Source of the DNA: Mxb001 sp046046455
GTDB taxonomy: Bacteria > Actinomycetota > Actinomycetes > S36-B12
Assembly (NCBI GenBank): GCA_046046455.1
Contig: JBJOJS010000038.1
Location: 1-15,878, forward strand
Length of the DNA: 15,878 bases
Direction: 5' to 3'
Shown here: in pieces, positions 5,339-10,882 of the stretch
Numbering within the stretch: position 1 is the stretch's first letter
Layout of the letters: every line of letters starts with the position of its first letter
Program-made: the position numbers and the translations under genes
Notes under the pieces: generated by a model
The model's input: the letters and a program-made list of their open reading frames with translations, nothing else
Database searches by the model: none
Told to the model about the DNA's origin: nothing

Positions 5339-5817
5339 GCAGCCTGCTCGATCTCGTTGAGCACCACGGCCCGCCACAGCATCACCACGTCGCGGGTCAC
5401 GTCCAGCTCGTGCGCGATGGCCGCATCGTGGGGTCCATGGATGGCCTCGGCTCGGGCGTAGTCGCCGACAGTCACCAGCTGCAGGGCCGTCAGCGTGTTG
5501 ACGATCCGCTCGGTGCGCGCCGTCGCCAAGGGGTTCGGAGTCCACTGGTCGCCTCGCACCGCGTGCATCACTTCGTGCGTCAACGTCACCCGTGCCTGCC
5601 TCGCCGTCAGCTTGGGCGACAGGATGATGAGGCGCTCGCGGTGGTAGTAGTGGCCGCGATTGCCAGGTGGCAGCGGATGCTCCAAGACATCGACTCTCAG
5701 CTCGGCCGCGTGCCGCCACGGGTCGTAGGTCGTGCCGGTGTGATGGTGCAAGACGTTCCCCCGTCTCTCCTCGAGCGCGTGTTTGTACCCGAAGTCTGTG
5801 CTGTCCGTCTGACGCAC
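5335..5817 (-). CDS. ImmA/IrrE-type metallopeptidase (anti-repressor protease)
   Basis: This 160-residue protein has the zinc peptidase motif HEVMH (H81, E82, H85) after a hydrophobic strand (ARVTLT). A likely third ligand region ~20 residues downstream is ATARTERIVNTLTALQLV, with E103. The C-terminal DAAIAHELDVTRDVVMLWRA (~136-155) resembles the helix-turn-helix-like tail of ImmA/IrrE family members. In the known ImmR/ImmA pairs the protease cleaves the repressor after a DNA-damage or cell signal. Here GTG 5817 overlaps the repressor stop by one base (TAGTG), so the two are co-translated, as in such pairs. That it cleaves this repressor is inferred from the arrangement. Confidence 0.85.
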   Translation of the reverse strand: MRQTDSTDFGYKHALEERRGNVLHHHTGTTYDPWRHAAELRVDVLEHPLPPGNRGHYYHRERLIILSPKLTARQARVTLTHEVMHAVRGDQWTPNPLATARTERIVNTLTALQLVTVGDYARAEAIHGPHDAAIAHELDVTRDVVMLWRAVVLNEIEQAA

Positions 5818-6266
5818 TAGGCGTCGTATGCCGCGTCGTCCTGGTCGGCCTCAATCGGTTCGTCGGGTGCGTGCGCGACAGCGCGCAGGATGCGCTCGCT
5901 GTCGGGCAGGTGCGAGTCAGGGTTGAGCCGCACCAGGAGCCGGTACTGGTTGGCGAAGTGCTGCTTGGCCTCCGGCAAAAGGTCGGGGTCGGAGGCGATC
6001 AGCGCGAGGATGTCCGGCCGCTCCTCGCCGCCGGCCATCACTGGAGCGGTGCCGCCCACGCCGGCCGCGGACAGCAACTCCAGCAGCGTCATGTCCATGG
6101 CCTCGGCGGCCCGTGCCAGCGTGTTGAGCTGGACGTCCGCGCCGCGGCGCAACTGGGTCAGGAAGTTGGAGGCGACTCCAGCCTGCTGCGTGAAGGCGTT
6201 GCCCGATAGGTGCCGCTGCTCGCGCCAACTGTCGATGAACGCCGCTATGCGCTGGCTTTCGTTCAT
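5817..6266 (-). CDS. Immunity repressor, XRE-type HTH protein
   Basis: This 149-residue protein has an N-terminal helix-turn-helix at ~5-62. The scanning and recognition helices read NAFTQQAGVASNFLTQLRRG, followed by LNTLARAAEAMDMTLLELL, the standard XRE layout. The rest (~75-149) is a helical region and an acidic tail (DEPIEADQDDAAYDA) without a LexA/CI-like Ser-Lys protease, so it does not look self-cleaving; release would depend on the partner metallopeptidase. It is divergent from the Cro-like gene, with a shared control region between. Shine-Dalgarno AGGAGGGGG lies upstream at somewhat long spacing. Position, HTH type and partner make it the lysogeny repressor with good confidence. Confidence 0.85.
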   Translation of the reverse strand: MNESQRIAAFIDSWREQRHLSGNAFTQQAGVASNFLTQLRRGADVQLNTLARAAEAMDMTLLELLSAAGVGGTAPVMAGGEERPDILALIASDPDLLPEAKQHFANQYRLLVRLNPDSHLPDSERILRAVAHAPDEPIEADQDDAAYDA

Positions 6267-6303
6267 GTCCTGAGCCCCCTCCTCTGCTCCCCTTGTATCT
6301 CAC

Positions 6304-6332
6304 ACGATACGTCATGCGACACGCCGCGTGAA
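6304..6332 (-). promoter_or_regulatory. Candidate promoter for repressor and ImmA-type operon, with operator-like repeats
   Basis: On the minus strand TTCACG (6332-6327) and TATCGT (6309-6304) are 17 bp apart, a good -35/-10 pair giving a start near 6297 and a leader of about 30 nt. On the plus strand the 7-mers CGATACG (6305-6311) and CGACACG (6317-6323) overlap the -10 and spacer, and CGATACG recurs at 6389-6395 by the Cro-like start. These may be repressor half-sites; the sequence shows only their recurrence and position. Confidence 0.5.
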
Positions 6333-6372
6333 GTTGCTACCCCATTTCGCTGCATCCAAACGTCCCATGCTG

Positions 6373-6386
6373 TACGTTGCAACGTA
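6373..6386. promoter_or_regulatory. Operator palindrome TACGTTGCAACGTA at the Cro-like gene start
   Basis: This is a perfect 14-bp palindrome whose last base is the A of the likely ATG at 6386. Its first six bases, TACGTT preceded by TG, could be the -10 element, which would put the transcript start on or next to the ATG. A repressor bound here would block the early promoter directly. No clear -35 hexamer is seen 16-18 bp upstream. Confidence 0.6.
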
Positions 6387-6607
6387 TGCGATACGGATTG
6401 AACCGCGAGCGGGTGCTTGAGACAGCCGCCCAGCAGGGCTTGACCACCGTCGTCAGCCTCTCCGACGCCGCAGGCGTCAGCCGGGTAGCCCTCCACCGAG
6501 CACTCAGCCCCCACGCCAAGAGCCAGCCCACCCTGCGCACCCTCGTCGGCCTCTCCAAGGTGCTCGGCCTCCCGATGGAGGAGCTGATCGTGGAGATCGC
6601 CGCGTGA
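6386..6607 (+). CDS. Cro-like small HTH regulator
   Basis: This 73-residue protein is nearly all helix-turn-helix: RVLETAAQQGLTTVVSLSDA, then AGVSRVALHRALSPHAKSQP, then LVGLSKVLGLPMEELIVEIA. It fits the short XRE/Cro group. The ATG at 6386 gives the usual N-terminus; a TTG at 6377 would add three residues but lies within the operator. No Shine-Dalgarno precedes the ATG, and the candidate -10 sits 8 nt upstream, so the mRNA is probably leaderless, which is common in actinobacteria. Divergence from the repressor and overlap with the Xis-like gene make it the first gene of the lytic transcript and a likely antagonist of the repressor. Confidence 0.75.
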   Translation: MRYGLNRERVLETAAQQGLTTVVSLSDAAGVSRVALHRALSPHAKSQPTLRTLVGLSKVLGLPMEELIVEIAA

Positions 6608-6804
6608 GCCCCGACCTGTCCCAGCGGATCGCCGTGACGCGGGACCAGGCCGCCGAGCTTGTGGGCCTGTCCAGCCGAACTCTGCTCCGCGCTATCCGCG
6701 CCGGCGAGCTGGTCGAGCACTACGTCAGCGCCAAGCCCGTGATCTTGATCGACGACCTGCGCTCGTGGATCAAGTCCGCCCCCACGGAAAACCGCACCAC
6801 CTAA
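6604..6804 (+). CDS. Excisionase-like / MerR-type HTH protein
   Basis: This 66-residue protein starts at GTG 6604, overlapping the Cro-like stop (GTGA). It shows the HTH_17/excisionase pattern: IAVTRDQAAELVGLSSRTLL (residues 9-28), RAIRAGELVEHY, then the wing strand KPVILIDDLRSWIKS. Such proteins bend DNA at attachment sites and steer integrase towards excision. It is co-expressed with the Cro-like gene on the lytic side, which fits an Xis, but a plain early regulator is also possible. A hairpin terminator follows 3 nt after its stop. Confidence 0.7.
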   Translation: MSPDLSQRIAVTRDQAAELVGLSSRTLLRAIRAGELVEHYVSAKPVILIDDLRSWIKSAPTENRTT

Positions 6805-6807
6805 GCC

Positions 6808-6836
6808 CCCGACGCCCGTGGGGAAGCGGGCTCGGG
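6808..6836 (+). terminator. Hairpin terminator/attenuator after the Xis-like gene
   Basis: CCCGA-C-GCCCG (6808-6818) pairs with CGGGC-TCGGG (6827-6836), two 5-bp stems with a single bulged C and an 8-nt loop. It starts 3 nt after the TAA of the Xis-like gene. There is no T tract, as is usual for GC-rich actinobacterial terminators, so it may be partial and let some transcripts run on into the early operon. Confidence 0.6.
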
Positions 6837-6867
6837 ACAACGGTCGCCTCCGGTTGCGACCCACATA

Positions 6868-6908
6868 CGGCGGGGCCGAGTAGAGCCCCCGTGTCCTCGG
6901 CCCCGCCG
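6868..6908 (+). terminator. Second strong hairpin upstream of the early operon
   Basis: CGGCGGGGCCGAG (6868-6880) and CTCGGCCCCGCCG (6896-6908) are a perfect 13-bp inverted repeat with a 15-nt loop. It lies about 30 bp before ATG 6939. With no T run after it, it could be a terminator, an attenuator, or a structured 5' leader for the early operon. Confidence 0.55.
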
Positions 6909-6938
6909 CCCCCTCACCTGCGAGCAACGGAGGAACCC

Positions 6939-7226
6939 ATGACCATCAACGGACTGCACCTGATGCTCGGCTTCATCGCCGCGCTCGCCTGCATCGGCTG
7001 GATCGCCGACTATCGCCGCCGCGTCGCCGCCGAGCGCCAGCGCGACATCGCCCACCGCATCGCCACTGAGAAGGGCCGCCGGCTCATGGTGGCCCTGGAC
7101 GAGCGCGACGACGCCCGCCGGCACGCCGATGACGTTCAGTGGATCGTCAACGCACTCACCGAGGACGAGGCCGAGGCCCGACGCCGGCACCCGTCCAACG
7201 TGCGCGTCCTCAAGGTCGTGCAGTGA
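6939..7226 (+). CDS. Small membrane-anchored coiled-coil protein, first gene of the early operon
   Basis: This 95-residue protein starts at ATG 6939 after a near-perfect Shine-Dalgarno (CGGAGGAA). Residues ~5-23 are one hydrophobic segment (GLHLMLGFIAALACIGWIA). They are followed by a long, charged helix (DYRRRVAAERQRDIAHRIAT and beyond, to ~80) rich in Arg, Asp and Glu, and a short C-terminal strand (VRVLKVVQ). So it is likely a single-pass protein with a cytoplasmic coiled coil. No family is recognised. It is joined by GTGA to a second small membrane protein and then to a lysozyme-like protein, which suggests these three act at the cell envelope. Confidence 0.7.
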   Translation: MTINGLHLMLGFIAALACIGWIADYRRRVAAERQRDIAHRIATEKGRRLMVALDERDDARRHADDVQWIVNALTEDEAEARRRHPSNVRVLKVVQ

Positions 7227-7432
7227 GCGACCCGGCCATGCTCGGCGCCGCCGTGTTTTTCATCGGCGTCATGGCGCTCGTCGCTTGCTGCTACCTCGTC
7301 ACCGCCTGGTTGCGCGAGCGCGCCTACCAGCGAGCCCTCGAGGCGCACTACGCCGACGAGTGGCAGCGCACCCACCGGCGCCACCAGCACGACGACCGCC
7401 ACACCCACGAGCGCGAAGGAGCGCCCGAATGA
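7223..7432 (+). CDS. Small single-TM protein with His-rich tail
   Basis: The GTG at 7223 overlaps the preceding stop (GTGA). The 69 residues hold one TM segment (~7-28, LGAAVFFIGVMALVACCYLV), then a polar helix (RERAYQRALEAHYADEWQRT) and a His/Arg/Asp-rich end (HRRHQHDDRHTHE, ~51-63) that could bind a metal. No family is recognised. It sits between another small membrane protein and the lysozyme-like gene, joined at both sides by overlapping stop/start codons. Confidence 0.65.
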   Translation: MSDPAMLGAAVFFIGVMALVACCYLVTAWLRERAYQRALEAHYADEWQRTHRRHQHDDRHTHEREGAPE

Positions 7433-7899
7433 TCGACACTCTCATTGGTGCGGCCGTCGAGGTCGCCACCGACATCGACGACCGGCAGATCAGCCTGCAA
7501 CGACCCAGCCGCTCGGTCTCGGCCATCCGCCGCGCCTCCGACTTCGGGCCGTGGCGCGCCTTCGCTACCTGCGTACTCGCCCGCGAGAGCGGGGCGACGC
7601 CTGACCGCCGACAGTCGGGGGTCGGCAGCCGTAATCCGGCTTCGTCAGCTCAGGGCAGATGGCAGATGCTTGACGCGAGCGGCTGGCGCTCCGGCGGCTC
7701 GTGGAACGTCTACAAGCGCCTGGTCCGTTTCGGCGTCCCCAAGGCCGACGCCCGCGAGGTCCGCAGTCACCTGGCTGGCCGCCCCATCGTCACCTGGCAC
7801 GGCCTCTGGCAGGACATCGCCGCGCTGGAGACCCTGGACTCCGGCGGCTGGCGGCATTGGTATGCGCCGGGCTCGCGCTGCAACGGGCTGGTGCCGTGA
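7429..7899 (+). CDS. Lysozyme-like (transglycosylase/Rpf-type fold) protein in the early operon
   Basis: This 156-residue protein starts at ATG 7429 (ATGA overlap). After a ~35-residue N-terminal part, residues ~42-150 match the small lysozyme-like fold: FATCVLARESG with E53 in the catalytic-Glu position, then SRNPASSAQGRWQMLDASGW, the S/G-rich strand-turn typical of lytic transglycosylases and resuscitation-promoting-factor domains. HGLWQDIAALETLDSGGWRH and a C-terminal Cys (C151) that could pair with C48 follow. There is no signal peptide. A muralytic protein among early genes, far from the true lysis cassette, is unusual. It may act on peptidoglycan locally with the two membrane proteins upstream. 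Export route and activity are unknown. Confidence 0.65.
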   Translation: MIDTLIGAAVEVATDIDDRQISLQRPSRSVSAIRRASDFGPWRAFATCVLARESGATPDRRQSGVGSRNPASSAQGRWQMLDASGWRSGGSWNVYKRLVRFGVPKADAREVRSHLAGRPIVTWHGLWQDIAALETLDSGGWRHWYAPGSRCNGLVP

Positions 7900-8108
7900 T
7901 GACCACCATGACGCACCACGCGCTTTGCCCGGTCACTCAGGTGCCGGACAGGTATGAGCCCTGCGTTTGCATCGCGCTGGAGACCGTCGAGCGCGACGCG
8001 CTGGACGCTGCGGCGCGGCGCGTGGAGTCGCTGGTGACCGGCGATGGCTACCTCTGCACGGATGACACCCGAGCCGAGCTGATCGCCGCCATCAAGGGCG
8101 ACCGATGA
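7899..8108 (+). CDS. Small Cys-containing hypothetical protein (69 aa)
   Basis: The start (ATG 7899) shares one base with the preceding stop (TGATG). The N-terminal part has C10, C22 and C24 (ALCPVTQVPDRYEPCVCIAL), then a helix (ETVERDALDAAARRVESL) and a C-terminal helix (DTRAELIAAIKGDR) with C53 between. The pattern (short Cys-rich head, then a helical body) is common in early genes of actinobacterial phages, but no function is known to me. Confidence 0.6.
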   Translation: MTTMTHHALCPVTQVPDRYEPCVCIALETVERDALDAAARRVESLVTGDGYLCTDDTRAELIAAIKGDR

Positions 8109-8278
8109 CGTGCGGCCCGTGCAGGCGCGGCGCCTGCGAGGACTGCGACACCCTCGGCCTGCGCTGCTCCTGCTGCAGCGGCAAGGGCACCTGCACTGCC
8201 TGTCGAGGCACCGGCATCACCGGACGCGCCGACGACCCGCAGGGCTGCGGCGTGTGCGAGGGGACGGGGGAGCGATGA
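8105..8278 (+). CDS. DnaJ zinc-finger-like Cys-rich mini-protein (57 aa)
   Basis: The ATG at 8105 overlaps the previous stop (ATGA) and the TGA at 8276-8278 overlaps the next ATG, so the frame is well fixed despite its length. It has 11 Cys in 57 residues. The motif CxxCxGxG, the repeat unit of the DnaJ/Hsp40 zinc-finger domain, appears three times: CSCCSGKG (21-28), CTACRGTG (30-37; C30, C33) and CGVCEGTG (48-55). In front stands CGPCRRGACEDC (C3, C6, C11, C14), a further two CxxC pairs. DnaJ has four CxxCxGxG units that bind two zinc ions and hold unfolded substrates; here the J-domain is absent. It could be a stand-alone zinc chaperone or adaptor, or a nucleic-acid binder. Motifs are seen; function is inference. 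Confidence 0.75.
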   Translation: MTCGPCRRGACEDCDTLGLRCSCCSGKGTCTACRGTGITGRADDPQGCGVCEGTGER

Positions 8279-8460
8279 GCCCCGACATGACTGCGAGCGT
8301 CGAGCTCGACTGTGCCAACCCCATGTGCGGCATGAGCATCCACGTCGGCGACCCGATCACCCTCGGGGAGTTCGGCTGGACGCACCCGGTCTGCGCGCTC
8401 GAGTACCAGGTCGACGTCGCCGCCGAGCGCCAGCACGACGACCGGCGGGAGGCCCGCTGA
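8275..8460 (+). CDS. Small zinc-finger-like protein (61 aa)
   Basis: ATG 8275 overlaps the preceding stop (ATGA). C13-x4-C18 (CANPMC) and, 18-21 residues on, H37-x2-C40 (WTHPVC) make a plausible single zinc site of the treble-clef kind. The C-terminus is a charged helix (VDVAAERQHDDRREAR). It is the third Cys-rich mini-protein in a row. No family is recognised. Confidence 0.6.
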   Translation: MSPDMTASVELDCANPMCGMSIHVGDPITLGEFGWTHPVCALEYQVDVAAERQHDDRREAR

Positions 8461-8840
8461 TGTGGACGAACCCGGACCCGTGGGAGTGCTACCACTGCGG
8501 CGCCACCGGCATCGGCGGCCGGCCAGCGGGGGAGGAGCACGCCCGCACCGCACACGCGCCCGCACCCAAGCCAGTCGGCCCCGTCGTACCCGAGGGCATC
8601 TGCGCATCCGACGTGCGCACCTGGGGCAACCGCAGCGGCTGGAACCTCGGCAAGCGCGGCCGCCTGCCCCGTGAGGTCATCGACGCCTACCTCGCCGCCC
8701 ATAAGCCCCGGCCGCGAGTCGACCTCGAGGTCGTCGACGACCTGCGCCGGCTCGGCAACACCACCGTGCAGATCGCCCACCGCCTCGGCGTCACCACTGA
8801 CGCCATCGAGAAGGCCGAGTCGCGCAGGAGGACAGCATGA
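8460..8840 (+). CDS. Zinc finger - Lsr2 C-terminal domain - HTH fusion protein
   Basis: This 126-residue protein starts at ATG 8460, sharing a base with the previous stop (TGATG). Three parts are visible: an N-terminal zinc finger with C10-x2-C13 and H27-x4-H32; residues 51-82 (VRTWGNRSGWNLGKRGRLPR, then EVIDAYLAAH), which match the Lsr2 C-terminal DNA-binding domain, including the RGR minor-groove motif at 66-68; and ~90-115 (VDDLRRLGNTTVQIAHRLGV then TTDAIEKAE), an HTH. Lsr2 is the actinobacterial H-NS analogue that silences AT-rich foreign DNA. This protein lacks the Lsr2 N-terminal oligomerisation domain, so it may compete with or recruit host Lsr2, or act as an ordinary regulator. Confidence 0.75.
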   Translation: MWTNPDPWECYHCGATGIGGRPAGEEHARTAHAPAPKPVGPVVPEGICASDVRTWGNRSGWNLGKRGRLPREVIDAYLAAHKPRPRVDLEVVDDLRRLGNTTVQIAHRLGVTTDAIEKAESRRRTA

Positions 8841-9160
8841 CCTGGGCAGAGCCGCAGCAGCTGGCGCTGCTTGATGACCCCATCGACGTGCGCTTCCTCG
8901 AGTTCCACCACGCCAACCCCGCCGTCTACGACCGGCTCGTCGAGCTCGCCTACGAGTGGCGGGCCGCCGGCCACGAGCGCTGCAGCATGGACATGCTCGT
9001 CCACCTCGTGCGATGGGACTACGGCACCCGCACGCAGTCGACTGACGGCTTCAAGATCAACGACCACTACGTCAGCCGCTACGCCCGGCTGATCGCCGCC
9101 AACGAGCCCCAGCTCGCACCCATGTTCACCACCCGTGCTCTGCGAGGGGATGCCGCGTGA
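8837..9160 (+). CDS. Conserved phage protein of unknown function (107 aa)
   Basis: ATG 8837 overlaps the previous stop (ATGA). The protein reads DDPIDVRFLEFHHANPAVYD, then RLVELAYEWRAAGHERCSMD and LVRWDYGTRTQSTDGFKIND, followed by HYVSRYARLIAANEPQLAPM. The pattern F-x-x-F-H-x-x-N-P-x-V-Y and F-K-x-N-x-x-Y-x-x-x-Y-x-R is one I know from many actinobacterial and other Gram-positive phage proteins of about this size, with no defined function. It directly precedes the exonuclease and RecT genes (GTGA overlap), which suggests a link with recombination or replication. Confidence 0.75.
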   Translation: MTWAEPQQLALLDDPIDVRFLEFHHANPAVYDRLVELAYEWRAAGHERCSMDMLVHLVRWDYGTRTQSTDGFKINDHYVSRYARLIAANEPQLAPMFTTRALRGDAA

Positions 9161-9924
9161 CGCTCAAGTTCAACGCCAAGGTGCACCGCTACTGGCTGGA
9201 CGGCAAGCCCGTCCCCGGCGTCACCACCCTGCTCAAGGACGGGCTGCCCAAGCCGGCGCTCATCTACTGGTCTGCCCGCACCGTCGCCGAGTACGTCGCC
9301 GACAACCCCGACGCCATCGAGACCCTGCGCGACATGGGCCGCGAGCCCATGGTCAACGCCCTCAAGGGCGTGCCGTGGGAGAAGCGCGACAAGGCCGCCG
9401 CCAAGGGCACCGACATCCACGCCCTGGCCGAGCGCGTCGTGCACGGCGAGGACGTCGAGGTGCCCGAGGAGCTCGTCGACTCCGTCCAGGGCTACGCCGA
9501 CTGGCTCGACCGCTTCGACGTCCGCCCCGTGCTCACCGAGCGCAGCTGCGCCAACCGCAAGCACTGGTACGCCGGCCGCTTCGACCTCATCGCCGACATC
9601 GGCCCCGACCGCTGGCTGCTCGACGCCAAGACAGGCGGCGCCTACCCCGATGCCGCGCTGCAGCTCGACGCCTACCGCAATGCCGAGTTCTACGTCGATG
9701 ACGACGACCCCGACACAGAGCACCCCATGCCCGAAGGCATCACACGCCTAGGCATCGTCCACATCGGCGACGGCGGCACGACGCTCTACCCGATGCAGTC
9801 CGACGGCTACCCGTTCAAAGTCTTCCAGCACGTCGCCTGGCTGGCGAAGCAGAAGAAGGCCGTCGAGAGCTTCCGACTTGAACCCATCACCGAACCGAGC
9901 GAACTGGAGTACCTGCATGTCTGA
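9157..9924 (+). CDS. PD-(D/E)XK exonuclease (Cas4/RecB/lambda-exo-like)
   Basis: This 255-residue protein starts at GTG 9157 (GTGA overlap). It carries the PD-(D/E)XK set in order: H88 (AAAKGTDIHALAE), D143 (AGRFDLIAD), D156-x-K158 (LLDAKTG) and the Q169-x3-Y173 helix (LQLDAYRNAEF). This is the Cas4/RecB-nuclease arrangement, and no Fe-S cluster cysteines are seen. It overlaps the recT-like gene by 8 nt; exonuclease plus single-strand annealing protein form the standard two-part phage recombination system, in which the nuclease resects DNA ends for RecT. Confidence 0.85.
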   Translation: MTLKFNAKVHRYWLDGKPVPGVTTLLKDGLPKPALIYWSARTVAEYVADNPDAIETLRDMGREPMVNALKGVPWEKRDKAAAKGTDIHALAERVVHGEDVEVPEELVDSVQGYADWLDRFDVRPVLTERSCANRKHWYAGRFDLIADIGPDRWLLDAKTGGAYPDAALQLDAYRNAEFYVDDDDPDTEHPMPEGITRLGIVHIGDGGTTLYPMQSDGYPFKVFQHVAWLAKQKKAVESFRLEPITEPSELEYLHV

Positions 9925-10882
9925 GATAGCCCTGCGCGAGACCACGACGGGCGACCCCACCGGGGGCCGGCTCGTCGCCTGGGCGGCCAGCCTGTCCGCC
10001 GCCCACCAGATCGGCACCGCCCTGTGCTCGACGACCTTCGTCCCGCAGCACTTTCGCAACAAGCCCGAGGAGGCCGCCGCGGCTATCCTCTACGGCGACG
10101 AGATCGGCCTGACCCCGACGCAGTCGCTGCAGAGCGTCTACGTCGTCAGCGGTAAGCCGGCCCTGTACGCCCGTGCCATGGTCGCCATCGTCCTGGCCGC
10201 CGGCCACGAGGTCGAGACCATCAAGAAGACCGACGCCGAGGTCACCGTCCGTGGCCGCCGCCGCGGCTCGAGCACTTGGATTACCGAGACGTGGACGACG
10301 GCCCGAGCCAAGAAGGCCGGCTACCTCTCAAACAAGAAGTACGACTCGGACCCGCAGGCCATGCTCTACGCCCGCGCCGCCTCCGATGTCTGCCGCCAGG
10401 TCGCCCCGGATGCGCTTGCCGGCATCGGCTACTCCGTCGAGGAGATGGAGATGGCCGAGGCGCCCGCCAAGACCGTCGTCACCCGCGCCGAAGAGCCGGA
10501 GGCCAAGCCGACCAGCGTCCGCCGTCGCTCCGCCTCGGCCGCTCCTTCGCCGGTCGAGCCGCCGCTTGACGACGAGCCGGTCATCGAGGAGGCGGTCGAG
10601 GAGCCCGAGGTGGTCGACGCCGAGGTGGTCGAGGAGCCGCCCGTGGTCCACGACGTCGAGATGATGAACGGCCCGCAGTCCAAGATGATGGGCGCGCTGA
10701 TGCGCGACCTGGGAATCACCACCCGCGATGGGGCGCTCACCTACTGCACCGACGTCATCCGCCGCGACATCACCAGCCGCAACGAGCTCACCAAGGCCGA
10801 GGCCATCCAGATCATCGACGCCCTGAACGCCGACAAGGCCGCACAGGACGCCTTTGAGTCCCTCGGTGGCGATGCCGCATGA
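9917..10882 (+). CDS. recT: RecT-family single-strand annealing protein
   Basis: This 321-residue protein starts at ATG 9917, placed 7 nt after GGAG. Residues ~14-165 hold the RecT core: LCSTTFVPQHFRNKPEEAAA, then YGDEIGLTPTQSLQSVYVVS, then GKPALYARAMVAIVLAAGHE and YDSDPQAMLYARAASDVCRQ. An acidic, Glu/Val-rich linker follows (~195-245, PVIEEAVEEPEVVDAEVVEE). A short C-terminal helical module comes last (~250-320, GPQSKMMGALMRDLGI and onward). RecT-type proteins coat and anneal single strands produced by the exonuclease. The linker resembles flexible acidic tails of SSB-like proteins that contact partners. It joins the ParB-like gene by ATGA. Confidence 0.85.
   Translation: MSEIALRETTTGDPTGGRLVAWAASLSAAHQIGTALCSTTFVPQHFRNKPEEAAAAILYGDEIGLTPTQSLQSVYVVSGKPALYARAMVAIVLAAGHEVETIKKTDAEVTVRGRRRGSSTWITETWTTARAKKAGYLSNKKYDSDPQAMLYARAASDVCRQVAPDALAGIGYSVEEMEMAEAPAKTVVTRAEEPEAKPTSVRRRSASAAPSPVEPPLDDEPVIEEAVEEPEVVDAEVVEEPPVVHDVEMMNGPQSKMMGALMRDLGITTRDGALTYCTDVIRRDITSRNELTKAEAIQIIDALNADKAAQDAFESLGGDAA

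Noticed and set aside
6939..8108. Toxin-antitoxin or defence module in the early operon
   Set aside because: None of these small proteins shows a known toxin or antitoxin fold, and the gene order is a simple overlapping early operon. Position alone is not enough for the claim.
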